Position numbers and translations under genes: made by a program
Shown here: positions 34,396 through 44,644 of the stretch, piece by piece
How positions within the stretch are numbered: the first letter of the stretch is position 1
Layout: each line of letters begins with the position of its first letter
Assembly: GCA_017643395.1 (NCBI GenBank)
Contig: JAEPNP010000005.1
Location: forward strand, 62,001 to 126,000
Direction: 5' to 3'
Length of the DNA: 64,000 nucleotides
Origin: Rhodothermales bacterium
Lineage (GTDB): Bacteria; Bacteroidota; Rhodothermia; Rhodothermales; UBA10348
The notes under the pieces: model-generated
Told to the model about the DNA's origin: nothing
Databases searched by the model: none
Seen by the model: only the letters and a program-made list of their open reading frames with translations

Positions 34396-36015
34396 TCAGC
34401 GCACGAGGATCATCGGCCGGGTGAATACCGATCCACCGATGCGGAAGCGGTAGTAGTAGACACCGGGCGTCAGGCCGGCGGCAGCGAACTCGGCGGAATG
34501 CTGCCCGGCATCGTAGGGCCCGTCCGCCAGCGTAGTCACGTGGCGTCCCAGCAGGTCAAAAACGTGCAGTTCCAGGGTGGCGGGCACCGGGAGCTCGAAC
34601 TCGATCCGTGTGCGAGCGGAAAACGGGTTCGGCCGATTTCCGGAGAGCGCCAGGCGCGCATTGTCCGGAATGTCCGGACTGGGGCGTGCCGAGACCGTCG
34701 GTGATGTAATGAAGTCTCGGTTCTCGCGCACGATGTCGGCCACCTCGCGCAGCTTCACGACGGAATCCAACCGGTCGGCGCCTTGTGCCCACAACAGGGC
34801 CACTATCATCTCCTGCTCGTCTCCGGGGTCCATCGTGAAGGGTCCGAAGTACATGAACGCCTCCCGGTGGCCGCCACCGAAGCGCTCGCCGGCGCCGTCC
34901 ATGTTCTCGTTGGACCAGTAGCTGCCGGCGACAGGATCCCCGGGGTACTGGTGCATGCTGCGCCGCTCACCGGGGATTCCGGCGCCTCTTCCAAGCCCAC
35001 CCTCCACCAGCGGCGGGCCTGATGTGTGGAAGCCACGGGCATATCGAAAATGCTCTACGGTGCGCCAGGGCCAGCAGCAGGAATCGTCCAGTGGGTGCCA
35101 CGAGGCCGTCAGGCCGATCTCCTGCCCATCGTCCCCAGTGGGGCCCTGGATCAACATGGCGCCGGTGGCGGGAGGCGGCACGTTCGGATAGGCCCGGTCC
35201 CTGTCGACCATGCTGTAGAAGTACACCATCTGACGCGTGGTGTCTGTCCCTGAGTAGTCCTCGTACGTATCGCCGGACTCACCATCGACAAAGAAACCGA
35301 GGTACACCTGATTCGCGCGCCTGGTGCCGCGGTACGTCACCTGGTACTTCAGGAATGTCTGCTTGTCGAGCACGTCGGCTCGGTCGAAGGCCCAGGCGGA
35401 CACCCGAACCTCGATTCCGAGCGGACGCGTGGGATTGTGACCTCGGCGCTCCTCGGCTCCCTGGTCGTGCATGACCCACCAGAGCATGTGATCGCCGAGC
35501 GCGGCCGGCACGTCATAGCGGGGGTCGAAGGAATCCGGGTTGCCGTCGCCCTCAAGCACGGACGCACCCAGTTCGATGGGCCACTCCACATCTTCATCGT
35601 GCTCAATCTGCCTGCGCGAGACGCTCCACACGCGGTCGAAGCGGTCGCACCGCTCCTGCGTCACGTCCTCAACCGACTCGGGCCACGGCCCCGGCGAGAA
35701 CAGGCTTTCGTATTGCCACGGACTGGTGACCAGGGTATCGCCGCCTACCCTGCCCTGGATGAGCACGGAACTACCCCAGAACGCCTTGACGTCGGAGGAC
35801 GCGGGGATCTGATACCGCGTCAGCCCTCTTGCCCTGGTGTAATGCGTGCCGTCCAGCGCGAAATCGGCCACGAGGTTCGCCGTCTCGAGCGTTCCCCTGG
35901 CGGTGGGCTGCGTGCAACCGCTGCTCTGGGCGAACGCCTGCGCAGGCCCACACAGCCCAATGACCAGTGCACACAGAGCCCATCGGAGAGTGGAGAGTTG
36001 CCCGCGCCACCTCAC
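34396..36015 (-). CDS. Secreted surface protein with T9SS-type sorting domain
   Basis: This 539-residue exported protein has a signal of about residues 8-30 (LRWALCALVIGLCGPAQAFAQ region) and no domain I recognise in the body. It is rich in aromatic residues and contains segments such as QVYLGFFVDGESGDTYEDY. It ends in a clear C-terminal sorting domain: NRPNPFSARTRIEFELPVPA, then LLGRHVTTL and GVYYYRFRIGG. I choose GTG 36015, whose bases overlap the upstream stop as GTGA, instead of a start 90 bp inside the upstream gene. It is translationally coupled to the FG-GAP protein gene. Confidence 0.82.
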   Translation of the reverse strand: MRWRGQLSTLRWALCALVIGLCGPAQAFAQSSGCTQPTARGTLETANLVADFALDGTHYTRARGLTRYQIPASSDVKAFWGSSVLIQGRVGGDTLVTSPWQYESLFSPGPWPESVEDVTQERCDRFDRVWSVSRRQIEHDEDVEWPIELGASVLEGDGNPDSFDPRYDVPAALGDHMLWWVMHDQGAEERRGHNPTRPLGIEVRVSAWAFDRADVLDKQTFLKYQVTYRGTRRANQVYLGFFVDGESGDTYEDYSGTDTTRQMVYFYSMVDRDRAYPNVPPPATGAMLIQGPTGDDGQEIGLTASWHPLDDSCCWPWRTVEHFRYARGFHTSGPPLVEGGLGRGAGIPGERRSMHQYPGDPVAGSYWSNENMDGAGERFGGGHREAFMYFGPFTMDPGDEQEMIVALLWAQGADRLDSVVKLREVADIVRENRDFITSPTVSARPSPDIPDNARLALSGNRPNPFSARTRIEFELPVPATLELHVFDLLGRHVTTLADGPYDAGQHSAEFAAAGLTPGVYYYRFRIGGSVFTRPMILVR

Positions 36016-37655
36016 CGCTTTACCACGACCCGGCTCTGACCGTTGGATTTCAGCACGTACAACCCCGCCGGGGCTCGCGCTCCGGAGAGCAGCGTTCCGT
36101 CCCACGACGGCGGCTGGAACGATGCCACGCGGCGTCCGAGCAGGTCATACACGTCCACCGAAGAGACTGCGTCTACGGTGAGCTTGTTGACGAACGGGTT
36201 CGGCCAGGCCGCCAACATCTCCTCAGCAGGAAGCTCGGCGGATGCGACCGCCGTGGCGTCCGCCGTACCGTAGATGTAGAGCCGCTTCCAGATCGAGACG
36301 ACCAGATTCAACCGGCCGTCACCGTTCACGTCGGCCAGATCCATGTCCATGCGCCGACCCGGACTCGGCATCTGAAGGACCTGCGCGACCGTCCATCCGC
36401 CGGAGCCGTCATTCTCGAGAACCCAGATATGCCCCAGCCGATACATGGACAGAACGGCATCCATGTCGCCGTCGCCATCCAGGTCACCTATTGCTGCCCC
36501 GGTCGGCCACTCGGGCATGTCGATACCTGGCCCCTCCAGAAACCCGTTGGGAGCGATCGAAAGCCCCGTTCGAGATCCGAAAAGTGAGTACGTGCGCTCA
36601 CGACCCCACCCAAAAAGGTCCGCAATCCCGTCCTGATTGAGATCCGCCGGTACTTTCTCCCATGGACTCGGGGTGATTGTGCGGAGGAACGATCCGCGCG
36701 GCTCCCAACCGCTTGCGAACTGCTGCCGAATCGAGGCGCCGGGACTCTGCACGAGTTCGGAGACCCCATCGCCGTCAACATCAAGCGCGTGCAGTGGCAG
36801 CAAGTGGTCTGCCTTGTAGAGCGTATCCACGCGCAGCCCGGCCTGACTCGTACTCAGTGTCATGATGTAGCCCTCACGGGCCGGGTCGGCCATGATCAGC
36901 TCATCCAAGCCATCTCCGTCAAGGTCAAGCGCGTCAAAAAACTCCTGCGCAACCAGGGGCGTCGCGTGTATCTCCCCGCGAACCTGCTGGCCGGGTGCGG
37001 TCAGGAGCTCCAGCGCGGGGCCCCTGTCCCACATGAACAGCGGAATCGGGGTAGTGCCCGCTTCTACCAAAGAGAACGGCGTGTCGGTGGAGCGGAGTAC
37101 GCTCCGAAGCCTGTCCGCAATGATGGCGGCCTCCCCCGATTCCGGCTGAACGATCCATCGACCGGCCCTGTTGGTGATGATCAGGTCCGGTCTGCCGTCC
37201 TGTGTGATTTCGACGATGCGCAGCTCGTCGGTGACCAGACCCGGATCCGCTGCAAACAGCGTCCACTCCGAAATGAGCGAGAACTCCAGGGGGCCCACCC
37301 GCACTGGAGCCTGAAACCGGAATTCCAGCGGATGAGGCTGGGCCTCTGCACCGTGCAGGGCGTACGAGGCAATCGCCACCCGGACGCGCTCTCCCGCCGA
37401 AAACGGCTCTGCGGGACTTAGAACCAGCGTCTCGCCGTCAATTCCGGCATCGAACGCACGGTACCCCGAGTGCCAGCCGATCATGCGGATCCTGTCAGCG
37501 GCCACCGAATCCAGCACGGCGTTGAATGTCAGCCGAACTTCTGAGAAGGCCGTGCCGAGCGGGCCAGGCTCGGTGTGGACGAGGCGCATCTGCGCAGCGG
37601 CGGGAGCCACGGGAGCGGCCACCATGACGAGCACGAACGATACCAGCGTTCTCAT
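36012..37655 (-). CDS. FG-GAP/VCBS-repeat surface protein with T9SS-type sorting domain
   Basis: This 547-residue protein has signal MRTLVSFVLVMVAAPVAPAAA. An Ig-like domain (about 25-135, VRLTFNAVLDSVAADRIRM) is followed by repeats with calcium-loop patterns (DLDGDGLDELIM, DVDGDGVSELVQ, DLNQDGIADLFG, DLDGDGDMDAVL, DVNGDGRLNLVV). The C-terminal sorting domain is LAAWPNPFVNKLTVDAV ... VYDLLGRRV. It probably forms a beta-propeller on the cell surface. ATG 37655 gives the signal peptide; a longer frame to 37910 runs into fcl. It is first in a two-gene operon with the next sorted protein. Confidence 0.88.
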   Translation of the reverse strand: MRTLVSFVLVMVAAPVAPAAAQMRLVHTEPGPLGTAFSEVRLTFNAVLDSVAADRIRMIGWHSGYRAFDAGIDGETLVLSPAEPFSAGERVRVAIASYALHGAEAQPHPLEFRFQAPVRVGPLEFSLISEWTLFAADPGLVTDELRIVEITQDGRPDLIITNRAGRWIVQPESGEAAIIADRLRSVLRSTDTPFSLVEAGTTPIPLFMWDRGPALELLTAPGQQVRGEIHATPLVAQEFFDALDLDGDGLDELIMADPAREGYIMTLSTSQAGLRVDTLYKADHLLPLHALDVDGDGVSELVQSPGASIRQQFASGWEPRGSFLRTITPSPWEKVPADLNQDGIADLFGWGRERTYSLFGSRTGLSIAPNGFLEGPGIDMPEWPTGAAIGDLDGDGDMDAVLSMYRLGHIWVLENDGSGGWTVAQVLQMPSPGRRMDMDLADVNGDGRLNLVVSIWKRLYIYGTADATAVASAELPAEEMLAAWPNPFVNKLTVDAVSSVDVYDLLGRRVASFQPPSWDGTLLSGARAPAGLYVLKSNGQSRVVVKR

Positions 37656-37734
37656 GGCGCCAAAAGTACACCCGCGTCGGCCAGTTTGGCGGCCGTGCCG
37701 GTCTGTTCTGTACGACTGGGCGTGTAGACTGGAG

Positions 37735-38691
37735 CTACGCTTCGTTCTCCAGAAACCAGCGGTACGTGCGCTCCACGCCCTCGCGAAGCCCCACCCGCGC
37801 CTTCCAGCCCAACGCGTGCAGGCGACCGACATGCACGAGCTTGCGCGGCGTGCCGTCCGGCTTCGTGAGATCGTGCTCGATCTCGCCCTCGTAGCCCACC
37901 ACGTCCGCAATCAGCGAAGCCAGCTCGCGGATCTCGATGTCGTCGCCGACACCGATGTTCAGCAATCCGCCCGGCGCTGCGGCGTGCAACTCCTCTTCCG
38001 GCGTGCGCAACACGTGCAGCACGGCAGAGGCCACATCATCCACATAGAGAAACTCCCGGCGTGGCGTGCCGGTGCCCCAGAGCACCACCGGCCCACCGGT
38101 CTCGCGAGCTTCGTGGAACTTGCGGATCAGGGCCGGCAGCACGTGGCTGGTCTTGAGGTCGAAATTGTCGCCGGGGCCGTACAGGTTCGTCGGCATCAGA
38201 CTGACGAAATCTGCACCGTGCTGCTTGCGCAGGGCCTCGCAGTACTTGACACCGGCAATCTTGGCGATGGCGTACCACTCGTTCGTGGGCTCGAGCGGCG
38301 CCGTCAGCAGGTACTCCTCCTTCAGCGGCTGCGGCGCCATCTTCGGGTAAATGCAGGTCGAGCCGAGGAAGACCAGCCTTTTGACACCGGACTCGAAGGC
38401 ACTTCGAATGACGTTGGTCTGGATCGCCAGATTGTCGTACAGGAAGTCCGCCGGGTAGGTGTCGTTGGCCAGGATGCCGCCGACCTTCGCGGCGGCGACC
38501 ACCACGTATTCCGGCATCTCGGCCTCAAAGAAGCGCTGCACCGCATCGGACTGCCGAAGATCCAGTTCGGCAGAGGTCCGGGCGATGACCTCGGAAAAGC
38601 CCTCAGCCTCGAGCGCTCGCTGCACCGCCCCGCCGACGAGACCGCGGTGCCCGGCGACGTATATCCGGGACCCCTTGTCGGTCAGGTTCAT
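37735..38691 (-). CDS. fcl: GDP-L-fucose synthase
   Basis: This 318-residue epimerase/reductase converts GDP-4-keto-6-deoxymannose to GDP-L-fucose for surface polysaccharide. The N-terminal NAD(P) motif is [13 protein letters not shown] (about 11-23). The catalytic Ser is in LGSTCIYP and the Tyr/Lys pair in [29 protein letters not shown] and [20 protein letters not shown] are diagnostic. Its ATG overlaps the end of gmd by 4 bp. It is the last gene of ugd-gmd-fcl. Confidence 0.95.
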   Translation of the reverse strand: MNLTDKGSRIYVAGHRGLVGGAVQRALEAEGFSEVIARTSAELDLRQSDAVQRFFEAEMPEYVVVAAAKVGGILANDTYPADFLYDNLAIQTNVIRSAFESGVKRLVFLGSTCIYPKMAPQPLKEEYLLTAPLEPTNEWYAIAKIAGVKYCEALRKQHGADFVSLMPTNLYGPGDNFDLKTSHVLPALIRKFHEARETGGPVVLWGTGTPRREFLYVDDVASAVLHVLRTPEEELHAAAPGGLLNIGVGDDIEIRELASLIADVVGYEGEIEHDLTKPDGTPRKLVHVGRLHALGWKARVGLREGVERTYRWFLENEA

Positions 38692-39737
38692 GCCTTCTCG
38701 GCGCGCGCCTGCGCGAGGTCGTGTTCCACCATTTCGGCGGTCATGGTTTCCAGCGTGTAGGTCGGCTCCCAGCCAAGGATGCGTTTGGCCTTGGAGGCAT
38801 CGCCCACCAGCAGCTCCACCTCTGCCGGACGGTAGTAGCGAGGATCGATGGACACGATCTCCCGCCCGGTGGCCGCGTCATAGCCGCGTTCCTGCTCGCC
38901 TTCGCCGCGAAATTCGATGGTCATGCCCGCGGCCTTGAAAGCCATGAGCACAAAGTCGCGCACCGTTTCCGTCCTGCCGGTGGCCAGCACGAAGTCGTCC
39001 GGCTCCGGCTGCTGGAGCATGCGCCACATGCCTTCCACGTAGTCCTTGGCGTGGCCCCAGTCGCGCTTGGCGTTGAGGTTGCCGAGGTAGAGCTTGTCTT
39101 CGAGACCCTCCGAGATGCGCGCTGCAGCCCGCGTGATTTTGCGGGTCACGAACGTTTCGCCGCGACGCGGGCTCTCATGGTTAAAGAGCACGCCGTTGCA
39201 GGCAAACATGCCGTAGGACTCCCGGTAGTTCACGGTAATCCAGTAGCCGTACAGCTTGGCGGCACCGTAGGGCGAACGCGGGTAGAACGGCGTCGTCTCC
39301 CTCTGCGGTATCTCCTGCACCTTGCCGTACAGCTCCGACGTGGACGCCTGGTAGAACCGCGTCTTGTCGGTGAGGCCCAGGATGCGGATGGCTTCCAGCA
39401 GCCGAAGCACCCCGATGGCGTCCGACTGAGCCGTGTACTCCGGCGTATCGAACGACACCTGCACGTGACTCTGCGCGCCCAGATTGTAGATCTCGTCCGG
39501 CTGCGTCTCCTGTACGATCCGGATCAGGTTCGTCGAGTCCGTCAGGTCCCCGTAGTGCAGGTGGAACTTGACGTCCTGCTCGTGCGGATCCTGATAGAGG
39601 TGATCCACGCGCTGCGTATTGAACTGGCTCGAGCGGCGCTTGATACCATGGACCTCATAGCCCTTCCCGAGCAGCAGTTCGGAGAGGTACGCGCCGTCCT
39701 GCCCGGTGACGCCTGTGATGAGTGCGACTTTGCTCAT
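38688..39737 (-). CDS. gmd: GDP-mannose 4,6-dehydratase
   Basis: This 349-residue extended SDR converts GDP-mannose to GDP-4-keto-6-deoxymannose. The N-terminal [19 protein letters not shown] holds the NADP loop. [18 protein letters not shown], the catalytic Thr/Tyr region [14 protein letters not shown] and [10 protein letters not shown], and the substrate-binding [16 protein letters not shown] are all as expected. It overlaps ugd upstream and fcl downstream by 4 bp each. Together with fcl it supplies GDP-fucose. Confidence 0.96.
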   Translation of the reverse strand: MSKVALITGVTGQDGAYLSELLLGKGYEVHGIKRRSSQFNTQRVDHLYQDPHEQDVKFHLHYGDLTDSTNLIRIVQETQPDEIYNLGAQSHVQVSFDTPEYTAQSDAIGVLRLLEAIRILGLTDKTRFYQASTSELYGKVQEIPQRETTPFYPRSPYGAAKLYGYWITVNYRESYGMFACNGVLFNHESPRRGETFVTRKITRAAARISEGLEDKLYLGNLNAKRDWGHAKDYVEGMWRMLQQPEPDDFVLATGRTETVRDFVLMAFKAAGMTIEFRGEGEQERGYDAATGREIVSIDPRYYRPAEVELLVGDASKAKRILGWEPTYTLETMTAEMVEHDLAQARAEKA

Positions 39738-41080
39738 GCGGATTCAGCGATCATGTGCGGGCGACCCACCGACAGGTAGTCGAACCCGAGTTCGGCCACA
39801 CGGTGCGGCTTGTACAGATTGCGACCGTCGAATATCACCTTGTTCTTGAGACCGGCGGAGATGCGATCCCAGTCCGGACGACGGAATTCGTGCCACTCGG
39901 TGCAGATGACCAGCGCATCGGCACCCTCAAGGGCATCGTACATGTTGGTGGCGTACTCGATCTGATCGCCGAGTTCGCGTTTTGTATTGGCGATGGCCTC
40001 CGGATCGAACGCGCGGATCGTGGCACCTTTGGCCAGCAGCTTGCGCACGACGGCCAGCGCCGGGCTCTCGCGGATGTCGTCCGTCTTGGCCTTGAAGGCC
40101 AGCCCCCACACCGCAAGGCGTTTGCCGGTCAGATCGTCGCCGAAGCGCTCGGTGATCCAGTTGGGCAGCTTGTCGTGCTGACGGGCATTCACGTTGAGCA
40201 CCGCATTCAGCGTCTCGAAGAAGTAGCCGTTCTGCTCCGACGTGAGTTTGAGTGCCTGCACGTCCTTCGGGAAGCAGGAACCGCCGAATCCGAGCCCGGG
40301 GTAGAGAAACTTGTTGCCTACCCGGCTGTCGAGGCCAATGCCGACGCGAACCTCGTCCACGTTGGCACCCAGATACTCGCACAGGTTCGCCACCTCGTTG
40401 ATGAAGCTGACCTTCATGGCCAGGAAGGAGTTGGCCGCGTACTTGGTCATCTCTGACGAGCGCTCGTCCATGATCAGGATCGGGTTGCCCTGACGCACAA
40501 ACGGCTCGTAGATGGAACGCATGATTTCGGCGGCCCGCTCGCTGGATGTGCCGACCACCACGCGCTCGGGCTTCATGAAGTCGGTGACGGCGACGCCCTC
40601 GCGAAGGAATTCGGGGTTCGAGACCACGTCGAAGTCGTCTCCTGCCGTGAGGCCATGCTTCTCGAGCGCCTCGCGTACCAGATCGGCCGTGCCTACCGGC
40701 ACCGTGGACTTGTTGACGACTACGCGATAGCGCTTGGTGGGCTGGGCGGCCCAGTACTCACCGAGGTCGTCAGCCACCTTGAGCACGTAGCTGAGATCGG
40801 CGGAGCCGTCGGCGCCCGGGGGCGTCGGCAGGGCCAGGAACAGCACGTCCGCGGAGTCCGCGGCATCCGGCAGGCTGGTGGTGAACGTCAGGCGATGCTC
40901 GCGGACCGAGCGCTGCAGGAGACCTTCCAGGCCCGCTTCATAGATGGTGGGTTTCCCCTGGCGAAGCTGGCGGACCTTGGCTTCATCGATGTCAACACAG
41001 GTGACTCGGAAGCCGGTGTCGGCAAAACATGTCCCGGTTACGAGGCCTACGTAACCGGTGCCGACGACGGCGATATGCAT
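39734..41080 (-). CDS. ugd: UDP-glucose 6-dehydrogenase
   Basis: This 448-residue enzyme oxidises UDP-glucose twice to UDP-glucuronate for exopolysaccharide. The NAD motif is [17 protein letters not shown] (about 4-20). The catalytic Cys is in [10 protein letters not shown] and the hinge/central helix region [11 protein letters not shown] is present. The C-terminal UDP-binding domain includes [18 protein letters not shown]. It is the first gene of ugd-gmd-fcl. The 243 bp upstream, shared with divergent queE, contains no clear regulator site. Confidence 0.95.
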   Translation of the reverse strand: MHIAVVGTGYVGLVTGTCFADTGFRVTCVDIDEAKVRQLRQGKPTIYEAGLEGLLQRSVREHRLTFTTSLPDAADSADVLFLALPTPPGADGSADLSYVLKVADDLGEYWAAQPTKRYRVVVNKSTVPVGTADLVREALEKHGLTAGDDFDVVSNPEFLREGVAVTDFMKPERVVVGTSSERAAEIMRSIYEPFVRQGNPILIMDERSSEMTKYAANSFLAMKVSFINEVANLCEYLGANVDEVRVGIGLDSRVGNKFLYPGLGFGGSCFPKDVQALKLTSEQNGYFFETLNAVLNVNARQHDKLPNWITERFGDDLTGKRLAVWGLAFKAKTDDIRESPALAVVRKLLAKGATIRAFDPEAIANTKRELGDQIEYATNMYDALEGADALVICTEWHEFRRPDWDRISAGLKNKVIFDGRNLYKPHRVAELGFDYLSVGRPHMIAESA

Positions 41081-41323
41081 GGAACTGTTCGGACTTTTTG
41101 TAGGGTCACTACCCCGAGGGGCGGTCGGCGAGCCTATCCCACGACCCGCATGCCAGTACCCGAATTCAGCAAATTAAAGATTGGTTCAGCTTTTCGGGCA
41201 CCGGAGTCAAACTCCACAGACTTTGCACGGGTCTTCGGGAGCGTAATGCCCGGGGTCTTCATTGTAGGCGACTACCTTTAACTGGTCGGGCCACGGCCGG
41301 TCCCGGCCTCCATTCCTGTCTGC

Positions 41324-42010
41324 ATGCCCTACGCCGTCAAAGAGATCTACTACACCCTCCAGGGCGAGGGGGTGCACACCGGTCGGCCGGCAGTGTTTCT
41401 GCGCTTCTCCGGGTGCAATCTGTGGTCGGGACGCGAAGAGGATCGCGAGCACGCCACGTGTCAGTTCTGCGACACGGATTTCTTCGGCACCGACGGTCCT
41501 GGAGGTGGCCGCTACGAGACCGCCTCCTCCCTGGCCGATGCGGTCTCAGCCATTTGGGACCGCCGCGATGCGCCGGAGATGATTCCTGTGGCTGCGCCTG
41601 CCGCGCGCGACCTGCCATGGCCGGCGCGTCCGTTCGTGGTCTGCACAGGCGGCGAACCGCTGCTGCAGCTCGATGCGGATCTGCTCGGTGCTTTCCGGGC
41701 CCGGGGCTTTCATGTGGCCGTGGAAACCAACGGAACGCTGCCGGTCCCCTCGGGCATCGACTGGCTCTGCGTGTCGCCCAAGGCGGGTGCGCCGCTCATG
41801 GTGCGCCGAGGCAACGAGTTGAAACTGGTCTTTCCCCAGGAGGGACTGTCACCGGATCAGTTCGCCGACCTGTCCTTTGACCATTTCTCGCTGCAACCGA
41901 TGGACGGCCCCGAGCGTGAAGCCAACACGCTGGCGGCTGTGGCGTATTGTCTGGCCCACCCCCACTGGCGGCTCAGCCTCCAGACCCACAAACTGATCGG
42001 ACTCCCGTGA
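41324..42010 (+). CDS. queE: 7-carboxy-7-deazaguanine synthase
   Basis: This 228-residue radical-SAM enzyme of the queuosine/deazapurine pathway contracts 6-carboxy-tetrahydropterin to 7-carboxy-7-deazaguanine. The iron-sulfur cluster motif is CX14CX2C (SGCNLWSG ... ATCQFCDTDF), not the classical CX3CX2C; that is a known clade of QueE. FVVCTGGEPLLQLD and VAVETNGTLPVP are the SAM-domain glycine and Glu motifs. The other queuosine genes are not in the window. Its TGA overlaps the GTG of the next gene. Confidence 0.95.
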   Translation: MPYAVKEIYYTLQGEGVHTGRPAVFLRFSGCNLWSGREEDREHATCQFCDTDFFGTDGPGGGRYETASSLADAVSAIWDRRDAPEMIPVAAPAARDLPWPARPFVVCTGGEPLLQLDADLLGAFRARGFHVAVETNGTLPVPSGIDWLCVSPKAGAPLMVRRGNELKLVFPQEGLSPDQFADLSFDHFSLQPMDGPEREANTLAAVAYCLAHPHWRLSLQTHKLIGLP

Positions 42011-43218
42011 GACGACTGCTTCTGCTCCTCGTGGTGGCTCTTGCCGCCTGTGCCCCGGCCTCCGAGCCGGAAACCGTGCGTTTTGCGTCCATCAACATCG
42101 AGGACATCCGCACAGATGACCTGCGCAATCTGGAACATCCGCGCCTCAAGGCCCTGGCCGCCCAGATCCAGGAGTTGAAGCCGGACGTGGTGCTGGTAAA
42201 CGAAATCGCGTACGACATGCCGGGCGCACCCGGATATGTCGACGGAGAGTCCTTCGGCCTGAACGCCGAGCGATTCGCGGCCAACTTCCTGGCACGACCG
42301 CAAGGGCCGACGCTGCAGGGCATCGAATACACGGCGTTCATGGCCCCGTCCAATACGGGTATCAACAGCGGCTTCGACCTGAACCGCAATGGTGAGGCGG
42401 TAACCACCTATCCGGAGCCCCCCTCGGCCGCGGCCGACGGCACACCGGCTTCCCAGACTCCAGGGGGACGGGCATACGGAGACGACTCCTGGGGCTTCGG
42501 CACCTTCCCCGGCCAGTATGCCATGGGCCTCCTGGTCCGCACCGACCGCATCGAACTGCTGGCGGATCAGGCGAGGACGTTCCGCCGCTATCCGTGGGCT
42601 GCTCTTCCCGATGCGCGGCGGCCGGTAGATCCTGCCACCGGGGAGTTCTGGTACCCGGACGAGGTCTGGATGCGCTTCCCCCTGTCGTCCAAGAGCCACT
42701 GGGATGTGCCCGTGCGACTGCCGGACGGGCAGATTGTGCATGTCCTGGCCTCCCACCCCACTCCGGCCGCGTTTGATGGCGACGAGATGCGCAACAAGCT
42801 GCGCAACCATGACGAAATCCGATTCTGGGGCGCCTACATCGATGGGCACGAGCACATGATGGACGATGCGGAGACCCGCGGCGGACTTGCCGCAGACGCC
42901 GAATTCGTCATCATGGGCGACTTGAACGCCGATCCGGACGAGGGCTCATCCGTGGATGATCCCATCGGCACCTGGCTCTTGTCCAATCCGCGCGTGAACG
43001 GCGACTTTGTGCCGGTCGCCGATGAGGCGGGCGTTGCCGCCTATCCGGATCTGGATCCGGACGATACGGCGCGCTGGGGCCTGCGGGTGGACTATGCCCT
43101 GCCCTCGGCGGGCCTTGATGTGGTTGGCGGCGGCGTCTATCGGCCGGCAGCCGACGCGCCGGTAACCAGTGACCACTTCCCCGTCTGGATCGACGTGGCC
43201 CTCAGGGCTGATCAGTAG
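42007..43218 (+). CDS. Endonuclease/exonuclease/phosphatase family lipoprotein
   Basis: This 403-residue lipoprotein starts at a GTG that overlaps the queE stop; signal VRRLLLLLVVALAAC has lipobox Cys15. The fold motifs are VRFASINIEDI near the start, LVNEI (metal-binding Glu), HVLASHPTPAAFDG, MGDLNADP and the terminal TSDHFPVWIDVAL. This is the DNase I/sphingomyelinase-like superfamily. The substrate (nucleic acid, phosphodiester or lipid) cannot be told. A longer frame from 41947 overlaps queE and is rejected. Confidence 0.85.
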   Translation: MRRLLLLLVVALAACAPASEPETVRFASINIEDIRTDDLRNLEHPRLKALAAQIQELKPDVVLVNEIAYDMPGAPGYVDGESFGLNAERFAANFLARPQGPTLQGIEYTAFMAPSNTGINSGFDLNRNGEAVTTYPEPPSAAADGTPASQTPGGRAYGDDSWGFGTFPGQYAMGLLVRTDRIELLADQARTFRRYPWAALPDARRPVDPATGEFWYPDEVWMRFPLSSKSHWDVPVRLPDGQIVHVLASHPTPAAFDGDEMRNKLRNHDEIRFWGAYIDGHEHMMDDAETRGGLAADAEFVIMGDLNADPDEGSSVDDPIGTWLLSNPRVNGDFVPVADEAGVAAYPDLDPDDTARWGLRVDYALPSAGLDVVGGGVYRPAADAPVTSDHFPVWIDVALRADQ

Positions 43219-43640
43219 TGTGGCTGCAGCGTGAGCTGAGGCTGACCGCGCGGCCGCGGGGCTTCCACCTGGTCACGGGCGATGTGGTCGCGGCACTCCC
43301 GGAGCTTTCCGGCGTGCGAGCGGGACTGCTGCATGTGCACATCCTGCACACGTCGGCATCGCTGACGCTGAACGAAAATGCGGACCCGGACGTACGCCAC
43401 GACTTCGAGCAGCACTTCAATCGCATGGTGCCGGAAAATGCGCCCTACTACCGTCACACGCTTGAGGGCCCAGACGACATGCCGGCCCACATCAAGGGCT
43501 CGCTGATGGGATTCGAGCTGACCATTCCCGTCCGGGATGGTCGATTGTGGCTTGGGACGTGGCAAGGTGTGTATTTATGCGAGCACCGGGACCGCGGGGT
43601 ACCGCGCCGGTTGGCTCTCACCCTGTTTGGAGAATCGTGA
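43218..43640 (+). CDS. YjbQ family protein (secondary thiamine-phosphate synthase-like)
   Basis: This 140-residue cytoplasmic protein of the UPF0047/YjbQ family has HILHTSASLTLNENADPDVR, GPDDMPAHIKGSLMG and the C-terminal GTWQGVYLCEHRDRG. Members can replace ThiE weakly and bind metal through conserved His, but the true role is unclear. The start GTG shares one base with the previous stop, and the stop overlaps the next ATG. It is in a chain of coupled genes running from queE to 44548. Confidence 0.92.
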   Translation: MWLQRELRLTARPRGFHLVTGDVVAALPELSGVRAGLLHVHILHTSASLTLNENADPDVRHDFEQHFNRMVPENAPYYRHTLEGPDDMPAHIKGSLMGFELTIPVRDGRLWLGTWQGVYLCEHRDRGVPRRLALTLFGES

Positions 43641-44548
43641 TGCGCTCGCTTGTTGTGTTGGTACTGGCGCTGGCCGCAGCCGGCTGTGGCCCGGCCGCGA
43701 GCGACGAGCAAGGGGTCCGGGAGGTGAATGGGACTCAGTTGTTTGTGCGAGAGATGGGCTCAGGAGCGCCGGTTCTGGTGGTGCACGGCGGCCCGCTCAT
43801 GGAGCACGGCTATTTCCTGCCGCATCTCACCCCGCTTGCTGACGATTTCCGGCTGGTATTCTATGACCAGCGCATGAGCGGACGCACCCCGGTCGACTCG
43901 GTGGGCGGCGTGTCCATGGCGCTGCTGCTCCAGGACATGGATGCGCTCAGGGCAGATGAGGGCGTCGAGCAGATTCACGTCATCGGGCACTCGTGGGGTG
44001 GCCATCTGGCAATGCGCTATGCGATGGCCTATCCGGAACGGCTCAGGTCGTTGGTCTTGTCCAACCCGATGGCCGGGAGCCGGGTGCTGTGGATGGAGGA
44101 AGAGGCTGAGCTCGCGGCGCGGGCGTCCGATGCGGATCGAGCAGAGCGGCAGGCCATCATGGCCACCCCTGCGTTTTCCAGGTTCGATCCGGCGGCGATT
44201 GATCAGCTCATGCGCGTGTCATTCCGGGTGCAGTTTGCCGATACCGCCCGAATGCACGGGCTGAGCATGTATTTCCCGGACGACTATGCCGACCGAAGCA
44301 GCCGATTTGGGGCGCTGTTTGCGGAGATGATGGCGTACGACTTCCACGACGCGCTGGGCTCATTCGAGGCGCCGACGCTGCTCGTCTACGGTGAGGAAGA
44401 GCCGGCGGCGACGATTGGTGGTGTAGCGCTTCTGGAGGCGTTGCCGAATGCGGAAATCGTGCTCGTTCCGGATGCGGGGCACTTCCCGTTCATCGAGCAG
44501 CCGGACGAGTGGCTGGAGGCGGTTGGGGGATTCCTGAAGGTCAGGTGA
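43640..44548 (+). CDS. Alpha/beta hydrolase lipoprotein (proline iminopeptidase-like)
   Basis: This 302-residue lipoprotein has signal MRSLVVLVLALAAAGC (lipobox Cys16). The oxyanion motif HGGP (49-52), nucleophile S118 in GHSWGGH, and catalytic His in DAGHFPFIEQP identify an S33-type hydrolase of the prolyl aminopeptidase group. The usual acid position reads YGEEEPAA, so Glu may replace Asp. The substrate is not predictable. ATG 43640 overlaps the YjbQ stop; an earlier frame from 43547 is internal to that gene. Confidence 0.86.
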   Translation: MRSLVVLVLALAAAGCGPAASDEQGVREVNGTQLFVREMGSGAPVLVVHGGPLMEHGYFLPHLTPLADDFRLVFYDQRMSGRTPVDSVGGVSMALLLQDMDALRADEGVEQIHVIGHSWGGHLAMRYAMAYPERLRSLVLSNPMAGSRVLWMEEEAELAARASDADRAERQAIMATPAFSRFDPAAIDQLMRVSFRVQFADTARMHGLSMYFPDDYADRSSRFGALFAEMMAYDFHDALGSFEAPTLLVYGEEEPAATIGGVALLEALPNAEIVLVPDAGHFPFIEQPDEWLEAVGGFLKVR

Positions 44549-44571
44549 CGTGACCTCTTTATGAGGCGGAG

Positions 44572-44626
44572 TAACAGTGTTTTTGCACATTAACATTATC
44601 AGTGTTATTGTGCACTTGCACTGTTA
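44572..44626. promoter_or_regulatory. 55-bp symmetric operator with nested inverted repeats
   Basis: Outer arms TAACAGTG (44572-44579) and CACTGTTA (44619-44626) are perfect inverses. Inner arms TGCACATTAACA (44584-44595) and TGTTATTGTGCA (44603-44614) match at 11 of 12. The gaps are 4 bp on both sides and 7 bp in the middle, all centred on 44599. The region is strikingly AT-rich and ends 18 bp before the winged-helix gene. Strong candidate for autoregulation by that protein. Confidence 0.75.
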
Positions 44627-44644
44627 ATATTTTCTGCCTGAAGA

